Below are positions 1 through 8,626 of a stretch of DNA of 64,000 bases, one piece after another. This stretch comes from Actinoplanes sp. SE50/110. Its GTDB lineage: Bacteria > Actinomycetota > Actinomycetes > Mycobacteriales > Micromonosporaceae. The stretch lies in NCBI RefSeq assembly GCF_900119315.1, contig NZ_LT827010.1, positions 5,427,001 to 5,491,000 of the forward strand, read 5' to 3'. The position numbers and the translations under genes were made by a program. Within the stretch, counting starts at the first letter, position 1, and every line of letters begins with the position of its first letter. The notes below the pieces were generated by a model. It worked only from the letters and a program-made list of their open reading frames with translations. It had not been told where the DNA came from and did no database searches.

Positions 1-736
1 GCGGCCGGACCATTTCCCGCAGCCGGGTGGTGCCGGCCGGCGCATCGGCCTCCCAGACCAGCCCGTCCCACCGGAAGGCCGCGCGGCGCAGCGCGTCGAC
101 CACCAGCTCGTGCAGGTAGAGGGCGTTCCCCGCGGAGGCCGTGCCGAACTCGCGGACGGTCTGCTGGGCCACCGGGCCGCCCAGCACCCGCCGCAGCAGG
201 TCGGCCACGTCGTCCCGGCGCAGCGGCCCGAGATCCACCCGCAGCACCGCATCCGTACGGCACAGCGCGTCGGCCGCGGCGGTCTGCGGGGCACCGGCCC
301 GGACGGTCGCGACGAACCGGATCGACCCGGCGTCGACCAGCTGCCGCAGCAGCACCGCCGAGGCCCGGTCCAGCAGGTGCAGATCGTCGATGAGCAGGAG
401 CCATCCCGGCTCGTCGCGCCCGACGGCGAACACCTCGGCCGCCCGGCGGAACGCCGCGACCGGGTCGGCCAGGTCCAGGTCGGGCGGCAGCAGGTGCACG
501 ACGGCGCCGAGCGGCACGGTGCCGGCGGCCTCGGAGCAGTTGACCCGGGCCGTGCGGAACCCGGCCGCGCCGGCCCGGGTCAGGCACTCGACCGCCAGCC
601 GTGACTTGCCGACGCCCATCGGGCCGCTGATCACGAAGCCCTGCCGCCGTGCGCCGCTCAGCAGGCCGGCGAAGGCGTGCAGTTCGTCCTCGCGCCCGAC
701 GAGGGGCCATCGGCCGTCATCGTTCCAGGTGTACAT
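1..736 (-). CDS. AAA-ATPase / LuxR-type regulator, N-terminal part (cut by window edge)
   Basis: The leftward frame stays open to base 1, so only about 245 residues are visible. It opens with MYTWNDDGRWPLVGRE and soon shows a P-loop, GPMGVGKS, near residue 40. A Walker B strand, LLLIDDLHLLD, lies near residue 115. This is the arrangement of the N-terminal ATPase of large LuxR-family (MalT-like) regulators, whose C-terminal HTH would lie outside the window. That HTH is not seen, so a stand-alone AAA signalling protein is possible. The start is chosen because GGAGG sits 6-10 bases upstream. It diverges from the secreted beta-helix gene, leaving about 140 bp for both promoters. Confidence 0.75.
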   Translation of the reverse strand, partial: MYTWNDDGRWPLVGREDELHAFAGLLSGARRQGFVISGPMGVGKSRLAVECLTRAGAAGFRTARVNCSEAAGTVPLGAVVHLLPPDLDLADPVAAFRRAAEVFAVGRDEPGWLLLIDDLHLLDRASAVLLRQLVDAGSIRFVATVRAGAPQTAAADALCRTDAVLRVDLGPLRRDDVADLLRRVLGGPVAQQTVREFGTASAGNALYLHELVVDALRRAAFRWDGLVWEADAPAGTTRLREMVRP

Positions 737-877
737 CCGGGACCTCCGGCGGGCGACTCTACCCACGCCGGGGCCGCGGCGAAGTCGGCCTTCCGACGCC
801 GCGTAGGTAGTGCCGACGAAGAGATGAGTATCCATTACCGCTCCGGCCGGACCCGGGCCGATCCTACGGTCAGCGCC

Positions 878-2980
878 ATGGCACGCATTCACCACAGACC
901 CTGGGCGGCCGCCGCCCTGACCCTGGCCATGACGGCCGGCGGCCTGGCCGTCGCCGGCCCGGCCGTCGCCGACATCCTCGACCCCGCGGCCTGTCTGGCC
1001 GCCGCCACCGGCTCGCTGGCCTTCGACTCCACGGTCCAGTGGGGCGAATCCACCAAGCTCAGCTGGACCACCAACCTGGCCGCCACCAAGGTCTGCGACG
1101 GCGGCACCCCGCAGATCCGCCTGTTCGAGGGCAACCGGCGCCAGATCGGCCCGGTCCTGTCCGCCACCGGCTCGATGACCGTCACACCCACCGAACACAA
1201 GGCGTGGACGCTGGAACTGTCGATAGGTACCAGCTCCACCAAGACGCTGGCGTCGGTCTTCCCGACCGTCGTCCCGTACCCCGCCGAACCCCTGCCGGCC
1301 GGTACCGCGGTGACCATCAGCAGCAACGACCTCGCCGAGCGACGCGAGTTCCTCCGGGCGATCCGGACGCCCGGGGCGACGATCCAGATCCCCGGCGACG
1401 TCGTGCTCGACCTCAGCGGACTCGACCACGTGCAGGTCGCCCCCGGCGTCAAGGTGCTCGGCGACCGGTCGGTCAACCCCCGGGGCCCGCGGGTGTTCAC
1501 CACCACCTATCCGGACTCACTGCTGTGGATCGGTGTCTACGGAGCGCCGTCGGACAACGTCCGGATCAGCGGCGTCCGGTTCGACGGCCTGGAACCCGCG
1601 GACCCGATGGCGTCGGCCGACACCCCCGACGCCACCGCGATCTCGATCTTCTCCAGCCAGCACATCGAGATCGACCACAGCGAGTTCGCCCGCTGGCGGG
1701 GCTTTGGCGTGGCCGTCTACGACCACGACCAGCGGATCAACCTGGACAACGCCGACACGGTGTGGATCCACGACAATTCCATCCACGACAATCAGCACCC
1801 GGCCGGCGACGACGGCCACGGCGCCGGCTACGGCATCGTGCTCTACGAGAGCGCCTACGCCCTGATCGAGCGGAACGCGTTCGACCTCAACCGCCACTCC
1901 ATCGCGGCCGACGGGCACCCTGGAACCGGCTATCTGGCCTACCGCAACCTCTTCGAACGCCCGGGCTACGCCGCCACGAACGGCAAGCACGGCTGGCCGA
2001 TCGACATGCACGGCACCGGATGCGGGCAGGACGGGAGCGTCTACAACTGCGGACCGGCGGGCGCCTACGTCGACCTGCGCTACAACACCGTCACCACGAC
2101 CGGCGCCCCCGCCGTCTACCTGCGCGGCACGCCCTCGATCACCTTCGACGTCTGGAACAACGTGTTCGCCGAGAGCGCCGATGACACGCTGAAGCAGAAC
2201 GAGACCGGGCTCAACAACAAGGGCGGCAACGTGTTCAGCTCGCCCCTCGTCGGCGACCGCAAGTACTGCGACTTCGACGGCGACGGGAAGCTGGACCCGC
2301 TGCTGGCCAGCGGTATCGGATGGTGGTACCAGTCGAGCGCCGCCGACCGCTGGGTCTTCGTGAACCAGTCGTGGCTGCGGCTGACCGAGATCACCCTGGG
2401 CGACGTCAACGCCGACGGGTTCTGCGACATCCAGGCGGGCGGAAAGACCTATTACTCCCCGCATACGCCGGACCCGATGCCGGTGGAGGCGCTCGAGACC
2501 CAGGACCAGGAGACGCTTCCCAACATACCGACGACGACGAACCTCAAAGCGGTGGGTGGCCAGGCTCCGTACACGTGGTCGGTGACCGGATTGCCGAGCG
2601 GGATCACCGCGACCTCCACCGGCGTGCTCTCCGGGGTGGCCAACGGTCCGGCCACGACGGTCGTCTACACGGTGACCGACGCTCTCGGTCAGACCAGCAC
2701 CCAGTCGTTCACCTGGCTGCCCGCGGTCACCCACGTGCCGGCGCTGCTCGGGCTGGACGAGTACACCGCCTACCTTTGGATCGACAGCTCGTACCTCAAC
2801 GCCGTCCGCAAGTACACCAACGACTGCCTCTCGCCCGGCGACGTCGTGAAGCAGTCGCCGCAGGCCGGCAGGAAGGTGCAGGCTTCGACGGAGGTCACCA
2901 TCTGGGTGTCCACCTGCGTCTCGGGCGGAGGCGGCGGCGGCCCGAACCCCAACCCGAAGCCACCGACCTGGCCCAAGTAG
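878..2980 (+). CDS. Secreted right-handed beta-helix protein with putative Ig and PASTA domains
   Basis: About 700 residues. The start at 878 is preferred over longer in-frame extensions because it begins a clean Sec signal: basic MARIHHR, a hydrophobic stretch, then AVAD. Residues about 150-480 repeat short beta-strand motifs with N/D/H residues (VRISGVRFDG, IEIDHSEF, VWIHDNSIHDN), as in the parallel beta-helix of pectate-lyase-like proteins. A D-rich segment follows (DFDGDGKLDP, LGDVNADGFCD), resembling calcium-binding VCBS/dockerin-like loops. Then come a putative-Ig module (GVLSGVANGPATT) and a PASTA-like end (GDVVKQSPQAGRKV) with a Gly/Pro tail. A polysaccharide-binding or -cleaving role is likely, but no catalytic residues can be assigned. 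Confidence 0.8.
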   Translation: MARIHHRPWAAAALTLAMTAGGLAVAGPAVADILDPAACLAAATGSLAFDSTVQWGESTKLSWTTNLAATKVCDGGTPQIRLFEGNRRQIGPVLSATGSMTVTPTEHKAWTLELSIGTSSTKTLASVFPTVVPYPAEPLPAGTAVTISSNDLAERREFLRAIRTPGATIQIPGDVVLDLSGLDHVQVAPGVKVLGDRSVNPRGPRVFTTTYPDSLLWIGVYGAPSDNVRISGVRFDGLEPADPMASADTPDATAISIFSSQHIEIDHSEFARWRGFGVAVYDHDQRINLDNADTVWIHDNSIHDNQHPAGDDGHGAGYGIVLYESAYALIERNAFDLNRHSIAADGHPGTGYLAYRNLFERPGYAATNGKHGWPIDMHGTGCGQDGSVYNCGPAGAYVDLRYNTVTTTGAPAVYLRGTPSITFDVWNNVFAESADDTLKQNETGLNNKGGNVFSSPLVGDRKYCDFDGDGKLDPLLASGIGWWYQSSAADRWVFVNQSWLRLTEITLGDVNADGFCDIQAGGKTYYSPHTPDPMPVEALETQDQETLPNIPTTTNLKAVGGQAPYTWSVTGLPSGITATSTGVLSGVANGPATTVVYTVTDALGQTSTQSFTWLPAVTHVPALLGLDEYTAYLWIDSSYLNAVRKYTNDCLSPGDVVKQSPQAGRKVQASTEVTIWVSTCVSGGGGGGPNPNPKPPTWPK

Positions 2981-2983
2981 CAG

Positions 2984-3023
2984 ACGCCGGTGCCGGCACC
3001 CGATCGGGTGCCGGCACCGGCGT
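2984..3023. terminator. 40-bp perfect palindrome, bidirectional terminator candidate
   Basis: Both halves are exact reverse complements (left half begins ACGCCGGTGCCGG, centre CGATCG). The site sits between the stop codons of two convergent genes at 2980 and 3029. It lacks a T-run on either side, as is usual for actinobacterial intrinsic terminators. Confidence 0.7.
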
Positions 3024-3028
3024 GCCGG

Positions 3029-3472
3029 TCAGAGAACCCGTTGGTAGGCGACGTCCGGCTCGATGGCGGCACCGGTCCACGGCAGCAGCGGCCGGGACCG
3101 GAACAGGGCCCGCAGATCCATCGGCACCAGATGCGCCAGCTCGGCCGGTGACACCCCGCGGGCGCCGTCGTTGAGCTCGGCCAGCACCACCCGGGTCAGG
3201 AAGGCCGCGTCGCCGCCATCGGCGTAGAGCCGCGCGGCCACCCGGGCCAGGAACCGGCGGCAGTCGACGATCTCGACGATCCGGCCCGGCTCAGCCGGGG
3301 GCAGCCGCTGCCGCAGCTCCTCCGGCAGGGTCGCGGTCAGGCGGCGGTACGCCGCGGCCGGCAGCACCTCGCTCAGCACACCCAGTACGGTCACGGCGAT
3401 CCGGCGGCTCTCGTTCCGGCCGTGCAGCCGCCCGCTCCGCTGGATCCGGATGAGCAGATCGTCGTGGTTCAT
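3029..3472 (-). CDS. DUF2267 family protein
   Basis: 147 residues starting MNHDDLLIRIQRSG. The start is fixed by AAGGAGG about 8 bases upstream. The helical pattern (repeated RIAVTVLGVLSEVLP, LTATLPEELRQRLPP, EFL-like blocks) matches the small DUF2267 family of cytosolic helical proteins, whose role is unknown. In actinobacteria such genes often sit beside stress or envelope genes. Here it lies downstream of the envelope cluster 4213-6058 and the decayed YihY gene, in the same direction, but about 160 bp separate it from the decayed gene and its own ribosome site is strong. It converges on the beta-helix gene across a perfect palindrome. Confidence 0.7.
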   Translation of the reverse strand: MNHDDLLIRIQRSGRLHGRNESRRIAVTVLGVLSEVLPAAAYRRLTATLPEELRQRLPPAEPGRIVEIVDCRRFLARVAARLYADGGDAAFLTRVVLAELNDGARGVSPAELAHLVPMDLRALFRSRPLLPWTGAAIEPDVAYQRVL

Positions 3473-3634
3473 CGTGGCGCCTCCTTGCGCTCCCCGCACG
3501 GCGCGCGCGTGCCGGGGGCCGGCGGGTACCCGACGGTAAGGCCTCCAAACGGTACTGTCGGATACTTCACCCAGCTTTTAACCGCCGGACCGGAAGTCTT
3601 CGCGGGGGCTAACAAGCCGGCAACCGGTCCGTCA

Positions 3635-4190
3635 TCAATCATGCTTTTTGAGCGTGCGGTCGTACCGCAGCGCGAACATCAGGCTGACCGGCACCAGCAG
3701 CACCGGCCACTTCACGATGCTTCGGGTGGTGACGGCAGATCGGGCGGCCCTCCGGCACGTCGTGCACGGAGTTGGACGCGCGCATGAACGCCGCGACATA
3801 CCCGGAGGCGGACCAGAAGGCGACCAGCACCCCGGCCACCGCCGCGAAACCCGCCGTTCCGGGGTCCTTGACCTGGGTGAGCACGGGGCCGGCTGGTGCG
3901 CGGCGTCCTGCACCACTTCCGACTGTTGTGGCTCAGCATTCCGAGCAGCGAAACAATGACCAGCAGACCGGGGAAAGATCGAGAGCACGCCGCAATAGGT
4001 GAGCGCCGCGGCCCAGTCACCGAGATTGTCTTCAGAGAATTGCTGACGGTACGCCGCAGGGCCGCGAACAATCCCCTGCCGCGCAATTCCGCAGGACTGT
4101 CCAGGCCCTCCCCCGGGCCCGACGGCGTCGTCGTGTCGACGGCCCACGGAAACCTCCGGGGGACGGCACATCGGCGCCGCCCGCACACCG
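3635..4190 (-). pseudogene. Decayed YihY / BrkB-type inner-membrane protein
   Basis: Fragments typical of the YihY/virulence-factor-BrkB family appear in order but in different frames: LFAALRRTV, then QFSEDNLGDWAAALTYCGVLSIF, then FPGLLVIVSLLGMLS, then TAGFAAVAGVLVAFWSASGY with DVPEGRP, and finally KWPVLLVPVSLMFALRYDRT. At least four frame changes are needed to join them. The region between DVPEGRP and KWPVLL is much shorter than in intact homologues, and the C-terminal half of the family is missing. Multiple indels plus internal and terminal deletions argue for real decay rather than one sequencing error. The gene lies after DUF3618 in the cluster where an intact YihY gene is often found. 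Confidence 0.75.
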
Positions 4191-4212
4191 CTGGGCGGGC
4201 GGCGCCGTGACC

Positions 4213-4872
4213 TCAGGAGACGGCGTGCCGGGTCTGCTCGGTCGCCCGGTGCGCGGAGTCCTGCGCCTGCTCCTTGGTGGTCTGCACGGCCTCCTGAGCA
4301 GTGCCCTTGACCTCCTGGGCGGCCTGCTGGACGGTGCCGGTCAGCTCGTCCTTGACCTCGCTCGCCATGTCCTTGACCCGGTCGGTCAGGTCGCCGCTGT
4401 TCTCCTTGAGCTGGCGCCCGGCCCGCTTCTCCACCTCGGTGACCGGGATCAGGCCGCCGGCCAGCAGGCCGAGCCCGAAGGCGATCACCCCGGCCGCGAG
4501 CGGGCTGCCGGCGGTCTGCCGGGCCACCGCCTGCGGCGCCGCACGGACCGCGTCGGCCGCCCGGTGCGCCTGTTCGCCGGCGACGTCGCCGAGGTGCGAC
4601 GCCTTCTCGCCGGCCACGTCGGTCAGATGCGACGCCTTCTCCCCCGCCACGTCGGCCAGGTGCGAGGCCTTGTCCTGCACCGTCGACGTGGACTCGCCCA
4701 CCGCCTGCCGCGTGTAGTCGGCGCTGCCCATGACCTTCTCCTTCACTGCACTCCACCGCCGCTTGGCGACCTTGCTCGGGCTCGTCTTCTCGGCGAGCAG
4801 GTCGACGTCGCGGGTCAGCGACGCGCGGGTCCGCTCGATGTCCTGCCTCAGCCGGTCGGGTTCTTCAGCCAT
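4213..4872 (-). CDS. DUF3618 domain protein with heptad-like repeats
   Basis: 219 residues. The N-terminus (RQDIERTRASLTRDVDLLAEKTSPS) matches the DUF3618 motif. Next come three near-identical 11-residue repeats of the type ASHLADVAGEK (33-bp DNA repeats near 4595-4680). A single membrane segment follows (AAGVIAFGLGLLAGGLI, about residues 128-145). The rest is a long amphipathic, Q/E/K-rich helix similar to LEA or apolipoprotein-like proteins. It overlaps the 3' end of the holin-like gene upstream by 25 bp, so translational coupling is likely. Role: probably membrane-associated stress protein; function not established. Confidence 0.75.
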   Translation of the reverse strand: MAEEPDRLRQDIERTRASLTRDVDLLAEKTSPSKVAKRRWSAVKEKVMGSADYTRQAVGESTSTVQDKASHLADVAGEKASHLTDVAGEKASHLGDVAGEQAHRAADAVRAAPQAVARQTAGSPLAAGVIAFGLGLLAGGLIPVTEVEKRAGRQLKENSGDLTDRVKDMASEVKDELTGTVQQAAQEVKGTAQEAVQTTKEQAQDSAHRATEQTRHAVS

Positions 4873-5255
4873 TGCGCGTCCTCCTTGATCGTCTCGACGG
4901 TCCGCCGCGGCATCGGGTCCACGGTCTTCAGCCGGTTCTTACCGGTCACGTACAGCACCGCGGCGACGATGCCCCAGACGGCGGCCACGATGAGCGCGGC
5001 CCAGCCGGCCGGCATCACGGCGTCCAGGCCGAACACCGCGGCCAGGCTGAGCATCAGCACGGCCAGGTAGCCGGCGAACCCGGCGCCGCCGAGCATCCCG
5101 GCCGCCTTGCCGGCCTTGGTCGCCTCCTGCTTGATCTCCGCCTTGGCCAGCTCGACCTCCTGGCGGAACAGCTGGGACAGGTCGTCGCTGATGTTGCCGA
5201 TCAGCTCACCGATCGAGGTCTGCGCGACCTGGTCGGACTTCTCGGGGGCGGTCAC
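4848..5255 (-). CDS. Phage-holin-family / DUF1469-like membrane protein
   Basis: 135 residues. An amphipathic N-terminus (IGELIGNISDDLSQLFRQEVELAKAE, with the characteristic LxRQEVELAKxE helix) precedes two hydrophobic hairpin segments (about residues 52-72 and 78-104) and a short cytoplasmic tail. This is the actinobacterial holin-X/DUF1469 fold, common in non-phage envelope operons; nothing here suggests a prophage. Its start overlaps the stop of the upstream gene by 4 bp (ATGA) and its end overlaps the DUF3618 start, so the three genes form a tightly coupled operon. Confidence 0.8.
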   Translation of the reverse strand: MTAPEKSDQVAQTSIGELIGNISDDLSQLFRQEVELAKAEIKQEATKAGKAAGMLGGAGFAGYLAVLMLSLAAVFGLDAVMPAGWAALIVAAVWGIVAAVLYVTGKNRLKTVDPMPRRTVETIKEDAQWLKNPTG

Positions 5256-6058
5256 GGCCGCGGCTCCCGGGTGCCGATCGGGTATTCCTCCTGCACCGGG
5301 ATGGGGGTACCGGTCCCGGTGCTCAGGTAGTCGGCGCCCGCGCCGGTCGTGGCGGCGTACCCGGTGCCGGTGCCCACGTAGTCCGCGCCCGCGCCGGTCG
5401 TGGAGGCGTACTCGTTGCCGGTGCCCACGTAGTCCGCGCCGGCGCCGGTCGCGCTGGCGTAGTCGGTGCTGGTGGTGGTCGCGAAGCTGCTGGTGGGCGC
5501 GGTCGACGGCGTCACCGACGAGTAGGCGTCACCGGCCGGCTTGCCGCCGGTGGCCTCGTCGGCCTTGGCCACGCTCTTACCGAGCCGGCCGACCACGAAC
5601 CCGGCCGCCAGAGCGGTCGCCAGGAACGCGCCGGGCCGCCGCCGGGCGAAGTCCTGCACCTCGGCGAGCACCCCTTCGGGGCCGTTGCGGTCGAGGTAGT
5701 CGGCCAGCTGCCGGCCGCCCTCGGCGACCCGGGACACGACGGCCGCGGCGGGGGTGCCGGACCGGTCGCCGCGCATCTCGTCGAGGTGATCGGCGGTCTC
5801 GCGGATGCCGCTGACCAGCTTGTCGTTCTGGGCCCGGGCGTGCTCGCCCAGCTTGTCGCGCACCTCGCCGGCCACGTTGCGGGCCTGGGCGCCCGCCTCC
5901 TGGCCGACGCGCCGCACCTGCTCTGCCGCGGTGTCCTTGACCTCGGAGACGGCCTGGCCGGCGGCCTGCTTGCCTTCGGCGGCCACCTGCGCGGCTTTCG
6001 AGGAATTCTGATCAGAATGTTGACCCGACGCGTATGCGCCGGTCGGCAGCTCACTCAC
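5252..6058 (-). CDS. Alanine-rich helical membrane-associated protein with 17-residue C-terminal repeats
   Basis: 268 residues, GTG start with AAGGGAGG about 7 bases upstream. Residues 20-90 form a long charged helix (EVKDTAAEQVRRVGQEAGAQ), as in LEA or nutrient-deprivation-induced proteins. One hydrophobic segment (AFLATALAAGFVVGRLG) lies near residues 143-160. The C-terminal third is a Gly/Ser/Thr/Tyr low-complexity tail with three 17-residue repeats around GAGADYVGTG. It is first in a 4-bp-overlapping operon with the holin-like and DUF3618 genes. Probably a stress-induced envelope protein; function unknown. Confidence 0.65.
   Translation of the reverse strand: MSELPTGAYASGQHSDQNSSKAAQVAAEGKQAAGQAVSEVKDTAAEQVRRVGQEAGAQARNVAGEVRDKLGEHARAQNDKLVSGIRETADHLDEMRGDRSGTPAAAVVSRVAEGGRQLADYLDRNGPEGVLAEVQDFARRRPGAFLATALAAGFVVGRLGKSVAKADEATGGKPAGDAYSSVTPSTAPTSSFATTTSTDYASATGAGADYVGTGNEYASTTGAGADYVGTGTGYAATTGAGADYLSTGTGTPIPVQEEYPIGTREPRP
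5330..5482. repeat. 51-bp in-frame tandem repeat, three copies
   Basis: Three consecutive 51-bp units encode the G-A-G-A-D-Y repeat near the 3' end of the gene reading leftward. The third copy is diverged. The length is a multiple of three, so expansion keeps the frame. Confidence 0.75.
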
Positions 6059-6213
6059 TTGGCCTCCCTTGAGCGGTTATTCGCCACCCCGAATGCCCAC
6101 CGCCCCGGAATTCATTCCTGTCCTTTTCAGCGAAAAATCTGGCAGAATAAAAGACGGTAGCGGGGGTACATCCGACGGGTTTGCCCCCGCCCACCGGGGG
6201 AAACTGCCCGACA

Positions 6214-7632
6214 GTGACATCTGAGAACCGCTGGCGGGCGATGAGCGTCGCCCTGGTCGCCGGCTTCATGACCCTGCTCGACGTCAGCATCGTGAACGTG
6301 GCCCTGCCCTCGATCCGCGCCGAGGAACACCTCGGCTCCGGCGAGCTGCAGTGGGTGCTGTCCGGCTACGCCCTGACCTTCGGCCTGCTGCTGGTGCCGG
6401 CCGGCCGGTACGGCGACGCCCGCGGCCGCCGCACCGCCTTCATCGCCGGACTGGCCGTGTTCACCCTGGCCAGCGCGGCCGCCGGGCTGGCCACCGGCGC
6501 GCTGTGGCTGATCGTCGCGCGGCTGGTCCAGGGCGCCGCGGCGGGCGTGGTCAACCCGCAGGTGTCCGGTCTGATCCAGCAGTTGTTCGAGCCACACGAG
6601 CGGGGTAAGCCGTTCGGGTTGCTCGGCGCCACGATCGGGATCTCGACCGCGGTCGGGCCGCTGCTCGGCGGGCTGCTGATCCAGTTGTTCGGTGCCGAGC
6701 AGGGCTGGCGCTGGATCTTCTACATCAACGTGCCGATCGGCCTGCTGGCGATCGTGCTGGGCGCCCGCTGGATCCCGGCCCGCCCGCCCGAGCAGCGCGA
6801 GCACGAGAGCCTCGACCCGGTCGGCGTGCTCCTGCTCGGCGCCGGCGTGTTCCTGCTGTTGCTGCCACTGGTCCAGGAACGCGAGTGGACCGGGAACGCG
6901 AAGTGGCTGCTGGTCGTCGCCGCGACCGCGGTACTGGCCGGCTTCTGGGTCTGGGAACGCCGCTTCGCCCGGCGGTCCACCCCGGTGGTCGACCTCGGGC
7001 TGTTCCGGACCCGGTCGTACGCGCTGGGCGCCCTGGTCGGCATCCTCTACTTCGGCGGGTTCACCTCGATCTTCTTCACCTACACGCTGTTCCTGCAGAA
7101 CGGCCTGCACTACTCGGCGCTGCAGGCCGGCCTGGCGATCACCCCGTTCGCGCTCGGCTCGGCGGCCACCGCGGCACTCGGCGGCCGCGCCGTCGACCGC
7201 ACCGGGCGCACCCTGGTGGTCGCCGGCCTGGCCGTCGTCGCTGCCGGCCTGGCCGGCACGGTTCTGGTGCTGCACGTCGTCGACGGCACCGCGGCCGGCT
7301 GGGCCAGCGTCGTGCCGCTGCTGGTCGCCGGCCTGGGCAGCGGCCTGGTGATCAGCCCCAACCAGACGCTGACGCTCAGCGAGGTACCGGTCCGCCGGGC
7401 CGGCAGCGCCGCCGCCGTGCTGCAGACCGGTCAGCGGATCGGCGCCGCGATCGGCATCGCCGGCGTCGGCTCGGTCTTCTTCAACCGTCTGGCCGGCCAC
7501 AACGGCGACTGGGGGCTGGCCTTCCGCACCTCCCTGACCGTAACGATCGCCTTCATCCTGGCCGCCCTGCTCGCCGCCGGCGCCGACGTGCTGGCCGGCC
7601 GCCGCCGGGAGCACACGATGACGCTGCGGTAG
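6214..7632 (+). CDS. MFS drug-efflux transporter, DHA2 (14-TMS) family
   Basis: About 472 residues from the GTG at 6214, which follows CGGGGGAA; an upstream in-frame start at 6181 is possible. Motif LDVSIVNVALPSI in helix 1 is the EmrB/QacA-type motif D1. GRYGDARGRRTAF is the loop 2-3 motif A. GATIGISTAVGPLLGGLL is the antiporter motif C. About 14 hydrophobic segments can be counted, the usual number for DHA2. It probably exports hydrophobic drugs or metabolites by proton antiport; substrate unknown. It diverges from the envelope operon with about 155 bp between starts. Confidence 0.9.
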   Translation: MTSENRWRAMSVALVAGFMTLLDVSIVNVALPSIRAEEHLGSGELQWVLSGYALTFGLLLVPAGRYGDARGRRTAFIAGLAVFTLASAAAGLATGALWLIVARLVQGAAAGVVNPQVSGLIQQLFEPHERGKPFGLLGATIGISTAVGPLLGGLLIQLFGAEQGWRWIFYINVPIGLLAIVLGARWIPARPPEQREHESLDPVGVLLLGAGVFLLLLPLVQEREWTGNAKWLLVVAATAVLAGFWVWERRFARRSTPVVDLGLFRTRSYALGALVGILYFGGFTSIFFTYTLFLQNGLHYSALQAGLAITPFALGSAATAALGGRAVDRTGRTLVVAGLAVVAAGLAGTVLVLHVVDGTAAGWASVVPLLVAGLGSGLVISPNQTLTLSEVPVRRAGSAAAVLQTGQRIGAAIGIAGVGSVFFNRLAGHNGDWGLAFRTSLTVTIAFILAALLAAGADVLAGRRREHTMTLR

Positions 7633-7823
7633 AGGTGCTCGCCGCCCTCGACCGCCTACCGGGCCGGATCGGTCAGCGCCGCGGGAACGGGGTGAGGCCG
7701 TCGGCCCGGGCGGTCGCCGCCACCGCGTCGGACGGCGCCGAGAAGTCGGCCGCGAATCCCGAGACCCGACGCAACGATCGATGCCGTACCATCCCCGCAG
7801 AGCTCTACGGGGGATGGACAATC

Positions 7824-8543
7824 GTGAAGATCTTTGCCGTGCTGGCCGTCGGCGCCGTGCTGCTCGGCGGTTGCGCCCACGCCGTGAAACCCGCTCCGGT
7901 GGTGTCCTCGGCACCGGCCGACAACGGCGTCGCCGCCCTGCCGGCCGAGCAGATCGTCCAGCGGGCGCAGGCCGCGCTGAAGGCCGCCCCCTCGTTCCGG
8001 GTCCGGGGCTCGCTGTACCCGGACGGCAGCCGCTTCGGCCGCGACGCCGGGAAAGGGCGGCTCTGGCAGCTCGACATGCGGCTGTCCGGCACCGACCGGG
8101 CCGGCTGGACCGCGCAGGGTCAGTCCCGACAGGACGAGCTCGTCGTCGGCGGCAAACGGTACCTGCGGTCCAGCCTGGAGATCCTGGCGCAGCAGATGCG
8201 CCGCGCCGATGCGGAGAAGCTGCTGGCGGGGCTCGGCGGCCACTGGGTCACGCTCCGTCCCGACGAGGATGTCTACGGCGATTTCGTCACCAGGACGTTC
8301 CTCGACGGTCTGCTGACCGGTGGCACCACCCTGACCAAGGGCACCACGCAGGTGCTCAACGGTGTCCCCGCGATCGCCGTGCAGTCCGGTGGCACCACCC
8401 TCTACGTCGCCACGACCGGCGCGGCGTACCCGCTCAAGCTCTCCTGGAAGTTCCAGGCCCTGTCGTTCAGCGAGTTCGGCGCCACGTTCCCGGAGATCCA
8501 GGCGCCGCCGCCGGCCGACGTGATCGTGCTTCCCGACAACTGA
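7824..8543 (+). CDS. Lipoprotein, LppX/LprG-like candidate
   Basis: 239 residues, GTG start with GGGGGA about 10 bases upstream. The signal IFAVLAVGAVLLGGC ends in a clear lipobox (LGGC), so it should be lipidated and face outward. The mature part has an AALKAAPSFRVRGSL segment and alternating strands (GRLWQLDMRLSG, GWTAQGQSRQDELVVGGKRYLR) reminiscent of the curved sheet of LppX/LprAFG or LolA-like carriers. The family placement is from pattern only. No operon partner: 190 bp separate it from the MFS gene and 83 bp from the next. Confidence 0.7.
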   Translation: MKIFAVLAVGAVLLGGCAHAVKPAPVVSSAPADNGVAALPAEQIVQRAQAALKAAPSFRVRGSLYPDGSRFGRDAGKGRLWQLDMRLSGTDRAGWTAQGQSRQDELVVGGKRYLRSSLEILAQQMRRADAEKLLAGLGGHWVTLRPDEDVYGDFVTRTFLDGLLTGGTTLTKGTTQVLNGVPAIAVQSGGTTLYVATTGAAYPLKLSWKFQALSFSEFGATFPEIQAPPPADVIVLPDN

Positions 8544-8626
8544 TCCGTCGCGGGCGTGGACGCTCGCTTATGTTTCCGGGATTGCCGGCCATGGCTCCTG
8601 CACGCCGCGGCGGGTGGACTCGAGGC

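Noticed and set aside
4848..5255. Prophage lysis cassette suggested by the holin-like gene
   Set aside because: No endolysin, structural or integrase genes nearby. DUF1469-type holin-like proteins are common in actinobacterial chromosomal envelope operons.
6127..7914. 595-residue leftward open frame opposite the MFS transporter
   Set aside because: Antisense shadow caused by high GC3; composition (Q/G/R/D-rich, no domains) is typical of shadows, and the plus-strand frame has clear MFS motifs.
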